Positions 18,003 to 26,929 of a stretch of 64,000 nucleotides of DNA are shown piece by piece. The notes under the pieces are model-generated. The model was given only the letters and a program-made list of their open reading frames with translations, made no database searches and had not been told where the DNA came from. The DNA is from Mycobacterium innocens (GTDB taxonomy: Bacteria; Actinomycetota; Actinomycetes; Mycobacteriales; Mycobacteriaceae): contig NZ_UPHQ01000080.1 of the NCBI RefSeq assembly GCF_900566055.1, positions 1-64,000 of the forward strand, read 5' to 3'. The translations under genes were made by a program, and so were the position numbers. Position 1 is the first letter of the stretch. Each line of letters opens with the position of its first letter.

Positions 18003-18488
18003 ATGTCTGCGGAGCTGCACCCCGATCTTGGACCCTTGGAGCCATTGCTGGGCACCTGGGTGGGCCGGGGTGCCGGTGAATATCCCACGATCGAGCCGTT
18101 CGAGTATTTCGAAGAGGTCGAGTTCTCACATGTCGGCAAGCCGTTTCTCGTTTACGGGCACAAGACCCGTGCGGCGGACGACGGCAGGCCATTGCATGCC
18201 GAGGCGGGTTACCTGCGTGTTCCCCAACCGGGCCAGGCGGAGTTGGTCTTAGCGCACCCCAGCGGCATCGCCGAAATCGAGTTGGGCACGTATTCGGTGG
18301 GCGACGACGCCGTGCACCTCGAGTTGGCCACCGCAACCATCGGATTGACTCCCACCGCAAAAGAGGTTACGGCGATCACCCGTTCCTTCAGCGTTGCCGG
18401 CGACGAGCTCTCGCACTCGTTGCGGATGGCCGCTGTCGGGCAACCCTTACAGCATCACGTCGCCGCCTTGTTGCACCGTCAGCGCTGA
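18003..18488 (+). CDS. Nitrobindin (heme-binding beta-barrel, peroxynitrite isomerase family)
   Basis: The product is 161 residues. The N-terminal GTWVGRGAGEYPTIEPFEYFEEVEF motif and the overall length match the nitrobindin / THAP4-like family (DUF1794, Rv2717c-like). This family forms a 10-stranded barrel binding ferric heme through a C-terminal His (likely within PLQHHVAALLHRQ). Family members convert peroxynitrite to nitrate. It follows nrdR by 30 bases and its stop is 2 bases from the convergent PhzF-like stop. Confidence 0.9.
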   Translation: MSAELHPDLGPLEPLLGTWVGRGAGEYPTIEPFEYFEEVEFSHVGKPFLVYGHKTRAADDGRPLHAEAGYLRVPQPGQAELVLAHPSGIAEIELGTYSVGDDAVHLELATATIGLTPTAKEVTAITRSFSVAGDELSHSLRMAAVGQPLQHHVAALLHRQR

Positions 18489-18490
18489 CG

Positions 18491-19177
18491 TCAAACCAGT
18501 TGCATCACACCGTCATCGGCGACCAATCCGGCAACCGTGACCCAGCCCTCGGCGCTCCACGTCGTCTTGAGCACCGATCCCTTGCCCTGCGTGATGGTCA
18601 GGTCGCGGCTTAGGTAGTCGGTGATCCGCATGGCCGCCGAACCGGTCGCTTCGTCTTCCTCGACCCCCAGGTTGGAGGCGAACATCCGGGCCCGTAGGGC
18701 GCCGGCAGGCTCGTCGGTCCAGGTCCACAGGTAATGCGAGGTGTCGTCGGAGAAGTCGTCGGGGTCCGCGGCCGCCAGGGCATCGAGTGAGCCGAGATGA
18801 TGGATGGCCAATTCGGGTGCCCATTCGGCTCGTGCGCTGATGGCGGTCAGGTCGTTGTCATAGCTAACCTGCACCAGACCGGCCGACACATGCAGTGTCT
18901 TGATCGGCATTCCCCGCTCACGCAGCCACCACGACACGCCCACGATAGGATGGCCGGCGAACGGAAGGCTGGTGCGGGGAGTGTGGATGGTGGCGTGGGC
19001 GGTGTGCGAGCCGGCGGCCGGGAGGTCGACGAAAATGGTCTCGCTGTAGCCCAATTGGTTTGCCAGCTGCTGTCGGTCGCGGGGTTGGACCCGGCTCGCA
19101 TCGACTATGCCGAGCGGATTGCCGAAGTTCCCCTCGGAGTCGGTGAACACCCGCAACACCGTTACCTCGATGCCCAT
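18491..19177 (-). CDS. PhzF-like isomerase/epimerase family protein (Rv2716-like)
   Basis: The product is 228 residues starting [25 protein letters not shown]. The early GYSETIFVD contains the catalytic Glu position of PhzF proteins, and [10 protein letters not shown] and [12 protein letters not shown] are the two other signature motifs. It is slightly shorter than typical PhzF (about 260-280). The substrate is unknown; no phenazine genes are nearby. Confidence 0.9.
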   Translation of the reverse strand: MGIEVTVLRVFTDSEGNFGNPLGIVDASRVQPRDRQQLANQLGYSETIFVDLPAAGSHTAHATIHTPRTSLPFAGHPIVGVSWWLRERGMPIKTLHVSAGLVQVSYDNDLTAISARAEWAPELAIHHLGSLDALAAADPDDFSDDTSHYLWTWTDEPAGALRARMFASNLGVEEDEATGSAAMRITDYLSRDLTITQGKGSVLKTTWSAEGWVTVAGLVADDGVMQLV

Positions 19178-19222
19178 GGCCCGACTGTACGACGCCGCGC
19201 GAATCGATGACGGCCGGGTTGA

Positions 19223-20248
19223 TCAAGTGGCGCTGCGTTCATCGGAACCCATCGCACTGAGCACGGCAATGCGGGTATCGGCCGGGCCAGAAACAGCTCC
19301 TTCGCCACCGCCGGTACGAAGCAATTCCCGAAGCGCGGCCTGATCGTATTCGGCCGGTTCGGTGCTGTCGATGAAGCGTTGCACGGAGTCGATGAAGCGG
19401 GCGGGATCGTCATGGAACGGGAAATGCCCGGAGCCCTCGAAGATCTCCAGGTGCGAGCCGGGTATCGCGGCGTGTGCCAGCCGGGCGTGGCGGACGGGGA
19501 CCACGACGTCACGGCTGCCCCAGATGATCTGCACCGGGATGGCCTGGGTCAAATAGCATCGGTCCAGCATGGTGACGATCTGCCCGCGCCAGTCCACCAC
19601 GGCGCGCAGGGTGCGCGTGAACGCCGACGAGGCCGTCGGCTCGGGCAGGTCGTCCAGGATTCGCAGCACATTGGGCAGGTCGCGGCCCAGGGCGGTTGAG
19701 CCGATCGCCAGCCCCAGCACCCGCCCGACCACCTGAACCGTTGGCCGCACCATCGGCAACCGCAGCAATGCCAGCGCTTCGGCGCCCATCGGCAGTGAGG
19801 CCAACCGGAACACGACGTTGACGTCCTTGGTGACGCCACCGGCGCCGATCAGGATCAGCCGGTCGACCAGCTGGGGAAACTGGTAGGCGAATTGCATCGC
19901 CACGCCTCCGCCGAGCGAATGGCCGATGACGGTCACCCGCTCGATGTCGAGCACGCTGAGCAGGTCGCGCATGCCGTTGGCATAGGCGGCCACCGAGTAG
20001 TCGGCGCGCGGCTTATCGGACTTTCCATGGCCCAACAGGTCCGGAGCAATCACGGTGAACCGCTGCGCAAGCTTGGCGTGGACGCCGGTCCAGGTCGTCG
20101 AATTGTCCCCGATGCCGTGGACCAGCAGGATCGCCGGCCCGGATCCGGCGATCCGGAACGCGCGCTTGTAACCGTGAATAGTGCGGAACTGCAGCGAAGG
20201 CGCAGTTATTTCGCGCACTGGGCGAAGGTTGCGCTTCCGCTCGGTCAT
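19223..20248 (-). CDS. Alpha/beta hydrolase (Rv2715-like)
   Basis: The product is 341 residues. The nucleophile elbow GHSLGG has Ser111; Asp247 (WGSRDVVVP) and His275 (GSGHFPFHD) complete the triad. HGIGDNSTTW supplies the oxyanion hole. It resembles epoxide hydrolase / C-C bond hydrolase-like enzymes of mycobacteria; the substrate cannot be deduced. It lies 56 bases downstream of the PAC2 gene on the same strand, so they may form an operon. Confidence 0.92.
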   Translation of the reverse strand: MTERKRNLRPVREITAPSLQFRTIHGYKRAFRIAGSGPAILLVHGIGDNSTTWTGVHAKLAQRFTVIAPDLLGHGKSDKPRADYSVAAYANGMRDLLSVLDIERVTVIGHSLGGGVAMQFAYQFPQLVDRLILIGAGGVTKDVNVVFRLASLPMGAEALALLRLPMVRPTVQVVGRVLGLAIGSTALGRDLPNVLRILDDLPEPTASSAFTRTLRAVVDWRGQIVTMLDRCYLTQAIPVQIIWGSRDVVVPVRHARLAHAAIPGSHLEIFEGSGHFPFHDDPARFIDSVQRFIDSTEPAEYDQAALRELLRTGGGEGAVSGPADTRIAVLSAMGSDERSAT

Positions 20249-20304
20249 TCGCCAACCTCGTTGTCGGGCCGCCTACGGCTTTCTCGGGGACGGTGTTGGA
20301 GGCA

Positions 20305-21285
20305 TCAAGCCTGGTCGTCGTCGTCGTCGCGCTTCTTCTCTGCCTGCTGGGCCAGGAATCGCTCGAACTCCGCACCCAACTCGTCGCCGCTAGGCAGATC
20401 CTCGTCACGCGTGAGTAACGATCTGTTTTCCTGAGCGTCGATGAAGGCATCGTACTGGCGCTCGAGGGCTGCCACCACTTGGCCGACTTCCGCGCTTGCC
20501 TGGACTTGTTCGTCGATCTTGGCCCGGATCTCCGCCGCGGCTTCTGCCAGCGCCGCCAATGGCAGTTCCAACGATCCCGTCTTGGCGACTTGCTCGAGCA
20601 GCGACTGCGCGGCCGCCGGGTAGTCGGTCTGCGTCAGGTAGTGCGGGACGTGCACGGTGAACCCGACGACCTCATGACCATGCTGCGCCATTCGGTATTC
20701 CAACAGGTTGGACGCGCTTGCCGGAACTTGGATTTCGGAGATCCACGGCTGGAAGTCGGCGATCAGTTCCGGATTGTTGGAGTGGGCGGTCATCGTGATC
20801 GGGCGGGTATGTGGTACGGCCATGGGAACGGTGCCCAGGCCGATGGTCTGCCGAACCCCCAGGCGTTCGGCCAGCAGTCGCACGGCGGTGATGAATCGCT
20901 CCCATTTCAGGTCCGGCTCCAAACCGGCCAGCAGCAGAAACGGGGTGCCGACGCTGTCGCGCAGTGCATACAGGCTGAGCTCGGGGTCGTCATAGCTGGT
21001 GAAGTGGTCAGTCTTGAAGGTCATCAGCGGCCGCCGGGAGCGATAATCCAGTAATTCGTCGATCGCAAACGACGCGACCAGCTCGGTGTCCAGTGACCCC
21101 TTCAGGTGGGCAGCGGCCAGCCGAATTGCGTGCCCTGCGTCGGAAAAGCCCTCCAAAGCGTGCACCAACACCGGACCACGGCCATCCGACGTCGACAATT
21201 GCGGCGCCGGCAACTCGAGGTCGTACATGCCAGGTTGCCCGGGTTGGAAGTCCTGCGCCTCATCCCGGTCTTGATTGTGCGTCAT
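20305..21285 (-). CDS. PAC2 family (proteasome assembly chaperone-like) protein (Rv2714-like)
   Basis: The product is 326 residues. GPVLVHALEGFSDAGHAIRLAAAHL near the N-terminus and the LLLAGLEPDLKWERF and TIGLGTVPMAVPHTRP segments identify the PAC2 (DUF75) fold found in actinobacteria and in eukaryotic proteasome chaperones. The C-terminal 60 residues are a charged helix ending in a KKRDDDDDQA tail. Mycobacteria have a proteasome, but a link to assembly is inference from the family name only. Confidence 0.9.
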   Translation of the reverse strand: MTHNQDRDEAQDFQPGQPGMYDLELPAPQLSTSDGRGPVLVHALEGFSDAGHAIRLAAAHLKGSLDTELVASFAIDELLDYRSRRPLMTFKTDHFTSYDDPELSLYALRDSVGTPFLLLAGLEPDLKWERFITAVRLLAERLGVRQTIGLGTVPMAVPHTRPITMTAHSNNPELIADFQPWISEIQVPASASNLLEYRMAQHGHEVVGFTVHVPHYLTQTDYPAAAQSLLEQVAKTGSLELPLAALAEAAAEIRAKIDEQVQASAEVGQVVAALERQYDAFIDAQENRSLLTRDEDLPSGDELGAEFERFLAQQAEKKRDDDDDQA

Positions 21286-21582
21286 GGGTGTTGCCTCCTC
21301 TCGGGGGTCTAACCGGGGTGCTCTGATCAGTGTCTCTCAAATCAACGGGCCCCAATGAACGAACATCTCACTTATGCGCACATCTTCATAACGCGAAAAG
21401 CTCCACGCCGTATTCGCAGCGAACCGCGACGGGCGACCGTGGACGGCCAAGTCGGCAGCCAAACCGCCGCCCCTCGTTCGACGAGCACCGTCCTGCGCTA
21501 CCGGCCCAAGCCGCGCCGGCGCCCGGGCGATGTTAGGGCGATCCGAGGCCGACCGATTCCGACGATACGGCCTCGTGACGCA
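21286..21582. other. Non-coding stretch between sthA 3' end and PAC2 gene
   Basis: Nearly 300 bases lie between the PAC2 start and the sthA stop, both on the minus strand. They should hold the PAC2 promoter. The plus-strand open frame that begins at 21355 runs antisense into sthA and is not supported. No repeat or palindrome was recognised. Confidence 0.5.
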
Positions 21583-22989
21583 TTAGCGGCGGAACTGATT
21601 GAGCGCCCGCACCTTGTTCATCACGTCGAGCGCTGCCACCTTGTAGGCCTCGGAGAATGTCGGATAGTTGAAAACCGCGTCGACCAGGTACTCGACGGTG
21701 CCTCCGCACCCCATGACGGCCTGTCCGATGTGCACCATCTCGGTGGCACTCGTGCCGAAGATATGCACGCCGAGCAGCTTGAGATCGTCGGTGGACACCA
21801 GCAGTTTGAGCATGCCGTAGGAGTCGCCGGCGATTTGGCCGCGGGCCAGTTCCCGGTAGCGCGCCACGCCCACTTCGTAGGGGATGGATTCCTTGGTCAG
21901 TTTCACTTCGGTGGAGCCGACGTAGGAGATCTCGGGGATCGAATAGATGCCGATCGGCTGCAGGTCGGTGATGCCGTCGGTCGGTTCCCCGAACGCGTGG
22001 TACGCAGCTAGCCGGCCCTGCTCCATCGACGTCGCAGCCAGCGCCGGAAAGCCGATGACATCGCCGACGGCGTAGATATGGTCCACCTTGGTCTTGAACT
22101 GTTCGTCCACCCATATTCGCCCGCGGCGTTCGACCTCCAGGCCGGCGTTGGACAGGTCGAGGTGGTCGGTCTGGCCTTGGCGTCCGGCGGAGTACATCAC
22201 TGTCTCGGCGGGAATCTGTTTGCCGCTGGCCAGGGTGGTGACGGTGCCAGCCGAGCCGACGTCGACAGCGGTGACCTCTTCACCGAACCGGAATGTCACC
22301 GCCAGGTCGCGCAGGTGGAATTTCAGCGCCTCGACGACCTCGGGGTCGCAGAAGTCCAGCATGTCTTCCCGCTTCTCGACGACGGTCACCTTGGTGCCCA
22401 GCGCGGCGAACATCGAGGCATATTCGATACCGATCACGCCGGCACCGACCACGACCATCGAGGCCGGGAGCGACTTGAGGTCCAGGATCCCGTCGGAGTC
22501 GAGGACCCTTTCTTCGTCGAATTCGACGCCGGACGGCCGGGCCGGCCTGGTGCCGGTGGCGATCACGATGTAATCGCCTGTGACAGTGGTCTTTTCGCGG
22601 CGCGTCTGGTCTTCGACCATGATGGTGTGCGGATCGATGAACCGGCCGTGCCCCACCAGCAGGTCGACCCGGTTGCGCATCAACTGATTGCGTACCACGT
22701 CGACTTCCTTGCCGATCACATGCTGGGTCCGGGCCAGCAAATCGGCCGGGGTGATCCGGTCCTTGACGCGATAGCTGGCCCCGTAGAGTTCGCGCTGATT
22801 CATGCCGGTGAGGTAGAGCACCGCCTCGCGCAACGTCTTCGATGGAATGGTGCCGGTGTTGACGCAGACGCCGCCCAGCATTCGGCCACGTTCGACGATC
22901 GCAACGGATTTGCCCAACTTGGCCGAGGCAATGGCCGCCTTCTGGCCGCCAGGCCCAGAGCCGAGAACCACCATGTCGTACTCGCGCAT
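21583..22989 (-). CDS. sthA: Soluble pyridine nucleotide transhydrogenase
   Basis: The product is 468 residues from ATG 22989 ([16 protein letters not shown]); an in-frame start at 23037 is less likely. It is a flavoprotein of the disulphide reductase superfamily. FAD motif [11 protein letters not shown] is at the N-terminus and NAD(P) motif [15 protein letters not shown] in the middle. The usual redox CxxxxC is replaced by CVNTGT (single Cys), as in Sth[13 protein letters not shown] and the C-terminal dimer domain are intact. It transfers reducing equivalents between NADPH and NAD+. Confidence 0.96.
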   Translation of the reverse strand: MREYDMVVLGSGPGGQKAAIASAKLGKSVAIVERGRMLGGVCVNTGTIPSKTLREAVLYLTGMNQRELYGASYRVKDRITPADLLARTQHVIGKEVDVVRNQLMRNRVDLLVGHGRFIDPHTIMVEDQTRREKTTVTGDYIVIATGTRPARPSGVEFDEERVLDSDGILDLKSLPASMVVVGAGVIGIEYASMFAALGTKVTVVEKREDMLDFCDPEVVEALKFHLRDLAVTFRFGEEVTAVDVGSAGTVTTLASGKQIPAETVMYSAGRQGQTDHLDLSNAGLEVERRGRIWVDEQFKTKVDHIYAVGDVIGFPALAATSMEQGRLAAYHAFGEPTDGITDLQPIGIYSIPEISYVGSTEVKLTKESIPYEVGVARYRELARGQIAGDSYGMLKLLVSTDDLKLLGVHIFGTSATEMVHIGQAVMGCGGTVEYLVDAVFNYPTFSEAYKVAALDVMNKVRALNQFRR

Positions 22990-23103
22990 CGACCCCATGA
23001 GATAGACAGTAGAACGCACAGTGGCGACTTCGTCCACAGGATGGCGGCCCAGGTGCCGGATGTGCGCACCGGCTGACGGTGCCGGTCGTCAGCGTTGACG
23101 CCT

Positions 23104-24180
23104 ATGACGAAGCATCGACCTGACTTTGAACTGAATCGCCCCGGCGCCCTGATCGCCGCGCTGCCGGCCATCCTCGGCTTCGTGCCAGAAAAATCGCTGG
23201 TCCTGGTCTCGGTGGCCGACGGTGAACTGGGATCGGTGATGCGCGTTGACCTGTCGGAGGACCTTGGCCACCGGGTCGAGCAGCTCGCGGAGGTCGCCGG
23301 CGCGGCTGACCCCGAGGCCGCGATCGCGGTGATCGTCGACGCGGACGGAGCGCAGTGTCCGGGATGCAGCGACGAGTACCGCCGGGTCTGCGATGCGCTG
23401 ACCGAGGCGCTGGCGCAGCGTGACATCGTGCTCTGGGCGGCCCACGTGGTCGACCGCATCGCGGTCGGCGGACGCTGGCATTGCGTCGACGGCTGCGGTT
23501 CGGGTGGCGTCATCGACGACCCGGCGGCGTCGCCGCTGGCGGTGGCGGCGGTGCTCGACGGTCGGCGGCTGTACCCGCGGCGTGCCGACCTGGAGGCCGT
23601 CGTCGCGGTGGACGACCGGGCGCGCACCGGCACACTGGCCGCCACCGTGAAGCGAGAGGCGGCCGAGCGTGAGATCGCCGAGCGCGCCGACCCGTTGGGC
23701 TGTAGCCGTCGCGACGTGGAGAAGGCGATGGCCGCTGCCGCGCGGGTGGCCGACGGGCAACAGCTATCGGACGTGGAGCTGGCACAGTTGGGCTGTGCGC
23801 TGACCGACGTGCGGGTGCGCGACACGCTCTATGCCCTCGCGGTCGGTGAGAACTCCGGTCCGGCCGAGTCGTTGTGGGCGGTACTGGCGCGCGCGCTACC
23901 CGAGCCGTGGCGGGTGGAGGCACTGGTGTTGCTGGCGTTCAGTGCCTACGCCCGCGGAGACGGTCCGCTGGCCGGGGTGTCCCTGGAGGCCGCGCTGCGC
24001 TGCTCGCCAGGGCATCGGATGGCCGGCATGCTAGACACGGCGTTACAGTCCGGGCTTCGGCCGGAGCACATCCGGGAACTCGCGACCACCGGCTATCGGT
24101 TGGCTCGGCAACTCGGCGTGCGGTTACCGCCGCGACGGGCGTTCGGTCCATCCGGTCAATCCGGCCGATGTGCGGGGTAG
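23104..24180 (+). CDS. DUF4192 domain protein (Rv2712c-like)
   Basis: The product is 358 residues from ATG 23104; the TTG at 23095 is a possible upstream start. It begins with RPGALIAALPAILGFVPEKSLVLVSV, the hallmark of DUF4192, and shows ALVLLAFSAYARGDGPLAGVSLEAAL in the C-terminal half. Cysteines occur in CPGCSDEY. Function is unknown. It is divergent from sthA, and its stop directly abuts the ideR stop. Confidence 0.9.
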   Translation: MTKHRPDFELNRPGALIAALPAILGFVPEKSLVLVSVADGELGSVMRVDLSEDLGHRVEQLAEVAGAADPEAAIAVIVDADGAQCPGCSDEYRRVCDALTEALAQRDIVLWAAHVVDRIAVGGRWHCVDGCGSGGVIDDPAASPLAVAAVLDGRRLYPRRADLEAVVAVDDRARTGTLAATVKREAAEREIAERADPLGCSRRDVEKAMAAAARVADGQQLSDVELAQLGCALTDVRVRDTLYALAVGENSGPAESLWAVLARALPEPWRVEALVLLAFSAYARGDGPLAGVSLEAALRCSPGHRMAGMLDTALQSGLRPEHIRELATTGYRLARQLGVRLPPRRAFGPSGQSGRCAG

Positions 24181-24873
24181 TCAGACCTTCTCGACTTTGA
24201 CGGCGTGCGCCATCGCGTGGGGCAGGGTGACGTTCTCATGCCCCGGGATGACGATGGTCACGCCGCCTCCCGGACTGGTTTCGACCGTCACGCGGGCGTT
24301 CGGCACGACGCCGGCGTCCTTGAGCCGCGTGATCAAGTCGATGTCGCCTTGAACATGCTCGGTGAGCTGGCGAACGACTACTGCCACCGGCGGACCGGCC
24401 GGCAGCTCGGTCAGCCGCACCAGGTCGGCGTCTTCGGCGCCGAATTCCGGGCCCACGCCCAGGTCCAGCAAGCCCGGAATCGGATTGCCGAACGGAGACG
24501 TCGTCGGGTTGTTCAGCACCTTGACCAGCCGACGCTCGACATCTTCACTCATCACGTGCTCCCACCGGCATGCCTCGGCGTGCACCTCTTCCCACGGCAA
24601 CCCGATGACGTCGACGAGGAGTCGTTCGGCGAGGCGGTGCTTGCGCATCACCGCGATCGCCAGCGCCCGGCCCTTGTCGGTGAGTTCGAGGTGGCGATCC
24701 CCGGCCACCCGGAGCAATCCGTCCCGCTCCATCCGGGAAACGGTCTGGCTGACAGTCGGCCCGCTCTGCTCCAAGCGCTCGGCAATCCGGGCGCGCAGCG
24801 GCGTGACGCCCTCTTCCTCGAGGTCGTAGATCGTCCGCAAGTACATCTCGGTGGTATCAACCAAGTCGTTCAT
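24181..24873 (-). CDS. ideR: Iron-dependent regulator IdeR (DtxR family)
   Basis: The product is 230 residues, the usual IdeR length. Domains are an N-terminal HTH (LRARIAERLEQSGPTVSQTVSRMERDGLL), a dimer/metal domain with EACRWEHVMSEDVERRL carrying the metal ligands Cys102, Glu105 and His106, and a C-terminal SH3-like domain. IdeR with Fe(II) represses siderophore genes and activates iron storage. The sigB gene lies upstream on the same strand, with a strong hairpin between them, so ideR likely has its own promoter. Confidence 0.98.
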   Translation of the reverse strand: MNDLVDTTEMYLRTIYDLEEEGVTPLRARIAERLEQSGPTVSQTVSRMERDGLLRVAGDRHLELTDKGRALAIAVMRKHRLAERLLVDVIGLPWEEVHAEACRWEHVMSEDVERRLVKVLNNPTTSPFGNPIPGLLDLGVGPEFGAEDADLVRLTELPAGPPVAVVVRQLTEHVQGDIDLITRLKDAGVVPNARVTVETSPGGGVTIVIPGHENVTLPHAMAHAVKVEKV

Positions 24874-24945
24874 TCAGCATCCTCCGTTGCCGCCGAGTCT
24901 ACTTGGCCAGCTGCGCATGTGGTTGGCCCAAAACACCCCCGAGAG

Positions 24946-24980
24946 CAGTGTGCCCGCCGCTCATCGCGGCGGGCACACTG
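24946..24980 (-). terminator. Strong hairpin downstream of sigB
   Basis: CAGTGTGCCCGCCGC-TCATC-GCGGCGGGCACACTG is a perfect 15-bp stem with a 5-base loop. It lies 75 bases after the sigB stop and about 70 bases before the ideR start. On the minus strand it is followed by a weakly T-containing tract (GGTGTTTTGG). It is the best terminator in the window and should separate sigB from ideR transcription. On the plus strand it could also stop read-through. Confidence 0.8.
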
Positions 24981-25054
24981 TCTTGTACCTAGCTTTTCGG
25001 CGCTTTTCTCGAAACGCTTTCTCGGCGCTTGTCGACGGGCGTCCGGCCGGTGTC

Positions 25055-26014
25055 TCAACTGGCGTATGACCGCAGCCGATCGGCACGTTCGCCATGGCGC
25101 AACTTGCCCATCACGTCCCGCTCGATCTGGCGCACGCGCTCACGGGACAGACCGAACAGCTTGCCGATTTGATCCAGCGTGCGCGGCTGACCGTCGTCCA
25201 GGCCGAAGCGCAGCCGGATCACCTGGTGCTCACGCTCGTCGAGAGTGGCAAGCACACTGCGGATATCGGTGTGCAGCAGTTCGGCGATGACGGCGTTCTC
25301 CGCGGACATGGCTTCGGCGTCCTCGATGAAGTCACCCAGCGGCGCCTCTTCCTCAGAGCCGACCGGCATGTCCAGGCTCACCGGATCCCGGCTGTGTTCG
25401 AGCAGGTCGTTGATCTTGTCAACCGGAATGCCGGACTCTTCGGCCAGTTCCTCCTCAGTGGCTTCCCGGCCCAGCTTCTGGTGCATCTCCCGCTTGATCC
25501 GCGCCAGCTTGTTGACCTGCTCGACCAGGTGAACGGGCAGACGAATGGTGCGGCTCTGGTCGGCCATGCCACGGGTGATGGCTTGGCGGATCCACCAGGT
25601 GGCATACGTCGAGAATTTGAATCCCTTTGTGTAGTCGAACTTCTCCATCGCGCGGATCAGGCCCAGGTTGCCCTCCTGGATGAGGTCGAGCAGCGGCATT
25701 CCGCGGCCCGTGTAGCGCTTGGCCAATGACACCACCAGCCGAAGGTTGGCCTCGAGGAGGTGACGGCGCGCTGCCTGGCCGTCGCGTACCACGGTCGCCA
25801 ATTCGCGTTTCCGGTTCTCGCCCAACCGCTTTCGGGTTTCGAGCAGATACTCGGCATACAGCCCGGCTTCGATGCGCTTGGCCAGCTCAACTTCATCGGC
25901 GGCGTTGAGCAACGCCGTTTTACCGATGCCGTTCAGATATACGCGCACCAAGTCCGCTGCGGGGCTTTGAGCATCCAGATCACTGTCAGCCCGGCTTGTG
26001 GTGGCATGTGCCAT
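25055..26014 (-). CDS. sigB: RNA polymerase sigma factor SigB
   Basis: The product is 319 residues from ATG 26014 (GGGAGGG upstream). Region 1.2 is [30 protein letters not shown]; region 2 includes [27 protein letters not shown] and the -10 element helix with [12 protein letters not shown]. Region 4 ends with [19 protein letters not shown]. Unlike SigA it lacks the long N-terminal extension, which separates it from the primary sigma factor. It is the stress and stationary-phase sigma factor, and an ECF-type promoter lies just upstream. Confidence 0.97.
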   Translation of the reverse strand: MAHATTSRADSDLDAQSPAADLVRVYLNGIGKTALLNAADEVELAKRIEAGLYAEYLLETRKRLGENRKRELATVVRDGQAARRHLLEANLRLVVSLAKRYTGRGMPLLDLIQEGNLGLIRAMEKFDYTKGFKFSTYATWWIRQAITRGMADQSRTIRLPVHLVEQVNKLARIKREMHQKLGREATEEELAEESGIPVDKINDLLEHSRDPVSLDMPVGSEEEAPLGDFIEDAEAMSAENAVIAELLHTDIRSVLATLDEREHQVIRLRFGLDDGQPRTLDQIGKLFGLSRERVRQIERDVMGKLRHGERADRLRSYAS

Positions 26015-26049
26015 AGCGCCCTCCCGATCGGCTTGTCCTGTCACGGGGT

Positions 26050-26078
26050 TTAACGACAGGCTCGACCACAGAGTTCCC
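26050..26078 (-). promoter_or_regulatory. ECF-type (SigE/SigH-like) promoter of sigB
   Basis: On the minus strand GGGAAC (26078-26073) is separated by 17 bases from CGTTAA (26055-26050). This fits the GGAAC / GTT pattern of mycobacterial SigE, SigH and SigL promoters, and the M. tuberculosis sigB gene is known to be transcribed from such a promoter. The -10 element lies 36 bases before the ATG. Confidence 0.8.
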
Positions 26079-26163
26079 GCCGCGCTGTCATCTCACACAC
26101 CGTGACGTGCAGAAATGTGCCAGCGACCTGAGAATGTCCTGAGAAGTGTGTAGCGCCGCCCGG

Positions 26164-26580
26164 TTACGTGGGATCGGACCAGCCGTCGAAGTCTGGGGAG
26201 TCCGCTTGCGGCGCCGCGTCGCGCCGCGGCTCCAGAGCCGGACGCTTCGCAGTCGGAAACAGCGGGGTGCGCCTTCGGGCGTCGTCGAATCGTCGGGGCT
26301 CATCGGCGCTGCGGGGTGGTCTGTCGTTGGCGATGAGCACGGCCATCCACGGCAACGGAATCGAGACAGCCACGATCAGTAGTGAGACAAGACCGTTGTG
26401 CCAGGTCCCGTATGCGACGGCCGCCAGGATGAGCGCCGGAATCCGGAATGCCATCAAGGTCAGGTACTTGCGCACCCGGGCTCGGTGCTGCTCCTCGTAA
26501 GACGGCGCGGCGGCGGTGATCAGTACCGGGCGGCCCCGATCGTCGAAGTCGTCGAAACTCAGCTCGAAGCCGCGCTTCAT
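26164..26580 (-). CDS. DUF3099 membrane protein (Rv2709-like)
   Basis: The product is 138 residues from ATG 26580 (GGAG upstream). The N-terminal LSFDDFDDRGRPVLITAAAPSYEEQHRARVRKY is followed by two membrane segments (about 44-60 and 65-84) and a basic cytoplasmic tail. This is the DUF3099 pattern. It is divergent from the DUF3039 gene, and the two are conserved neighbours of sigB. Function is unknown. Confidence 0.85.
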   Translation of the reverse strand: MKRGFELSFDDFDDRGRPVLITAAAPSYEEQHRARVRKYLTLMAFRIPALILAAVAYGTWHNGLVSLLIVAVSIPLPWMAVLIANDRPPRSADEPRRFDDARRRTPLFPTAKRPALEPRRDAAPQADSPDFDGWSDPT

Positions 26581-26633
26581 TTCTCTACTCTCCCATATCC
26601 GGTCGATTCCGGCAGGAGCGAGTAGGGGGCACA

Positions 26634-26882
26634 ATGTCTGGTATGCAGACGCAGACGATCGAACGCACCGACGCCGAGGAACGCGTCGACGACGGGACCG
26701 GCAGCGACACCCCGAAGTACTTCCACTACGTCAAAAAGGACAAGATCGCCGAAAGCGCGGTGCTGGGCAGCCATGTGGTGGCGTTATGCGGTGAGGTGTT
26801 TCCCGTGACCCGGGCACCCAAGCCGGGTTCGCCGGTGTGCCCGGACTGCAAACAGATCTACGAGACGCTCAAGAAGGGCTGA
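26634..26882 (+). CDS. DUF3039 small zinc-binding-like protein (Rv2708c-like)
   Basis: The product is 82 residues; ATG 26634 has AGGGGG about 6 bases upstream, and a second ATG at 26643 is possible. FHYVKKDKIAESAVLGSHVVALCGEVF followed by CPDCKQIYETL is the DUF3039 signature; one Cys plus a CxxC suggest metal binding. Function is unknown. Confidence 0.88.
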   Translation: MSGMQTQTIERTDAEERVDDGTGSDTPKYFHYVKKDKIAESAVLGSHVVALCGEVFPVTRAPKPGSPVCPDCKQIYETLKKG

Positions 26883-26929
26883 ATTGGCGCCGCGGCTTCA
26901 CAGTCGTGGTCTGCGACGCCCTCCGACGC

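Noticed and set aside
17973..18005. Possible IdeR box around TTAGGATCC near 17989
   Set aside because: Lacks the 19-base symmetric TTAGGTTAGGCTAACCTAA pattern.
21355..22011. 218-codon plus-strand frame overlapping sthA
   Set aside because: Mostly antisense to a well-conserved enzyme gene; the product is His/Arg-rich and not protein-like.
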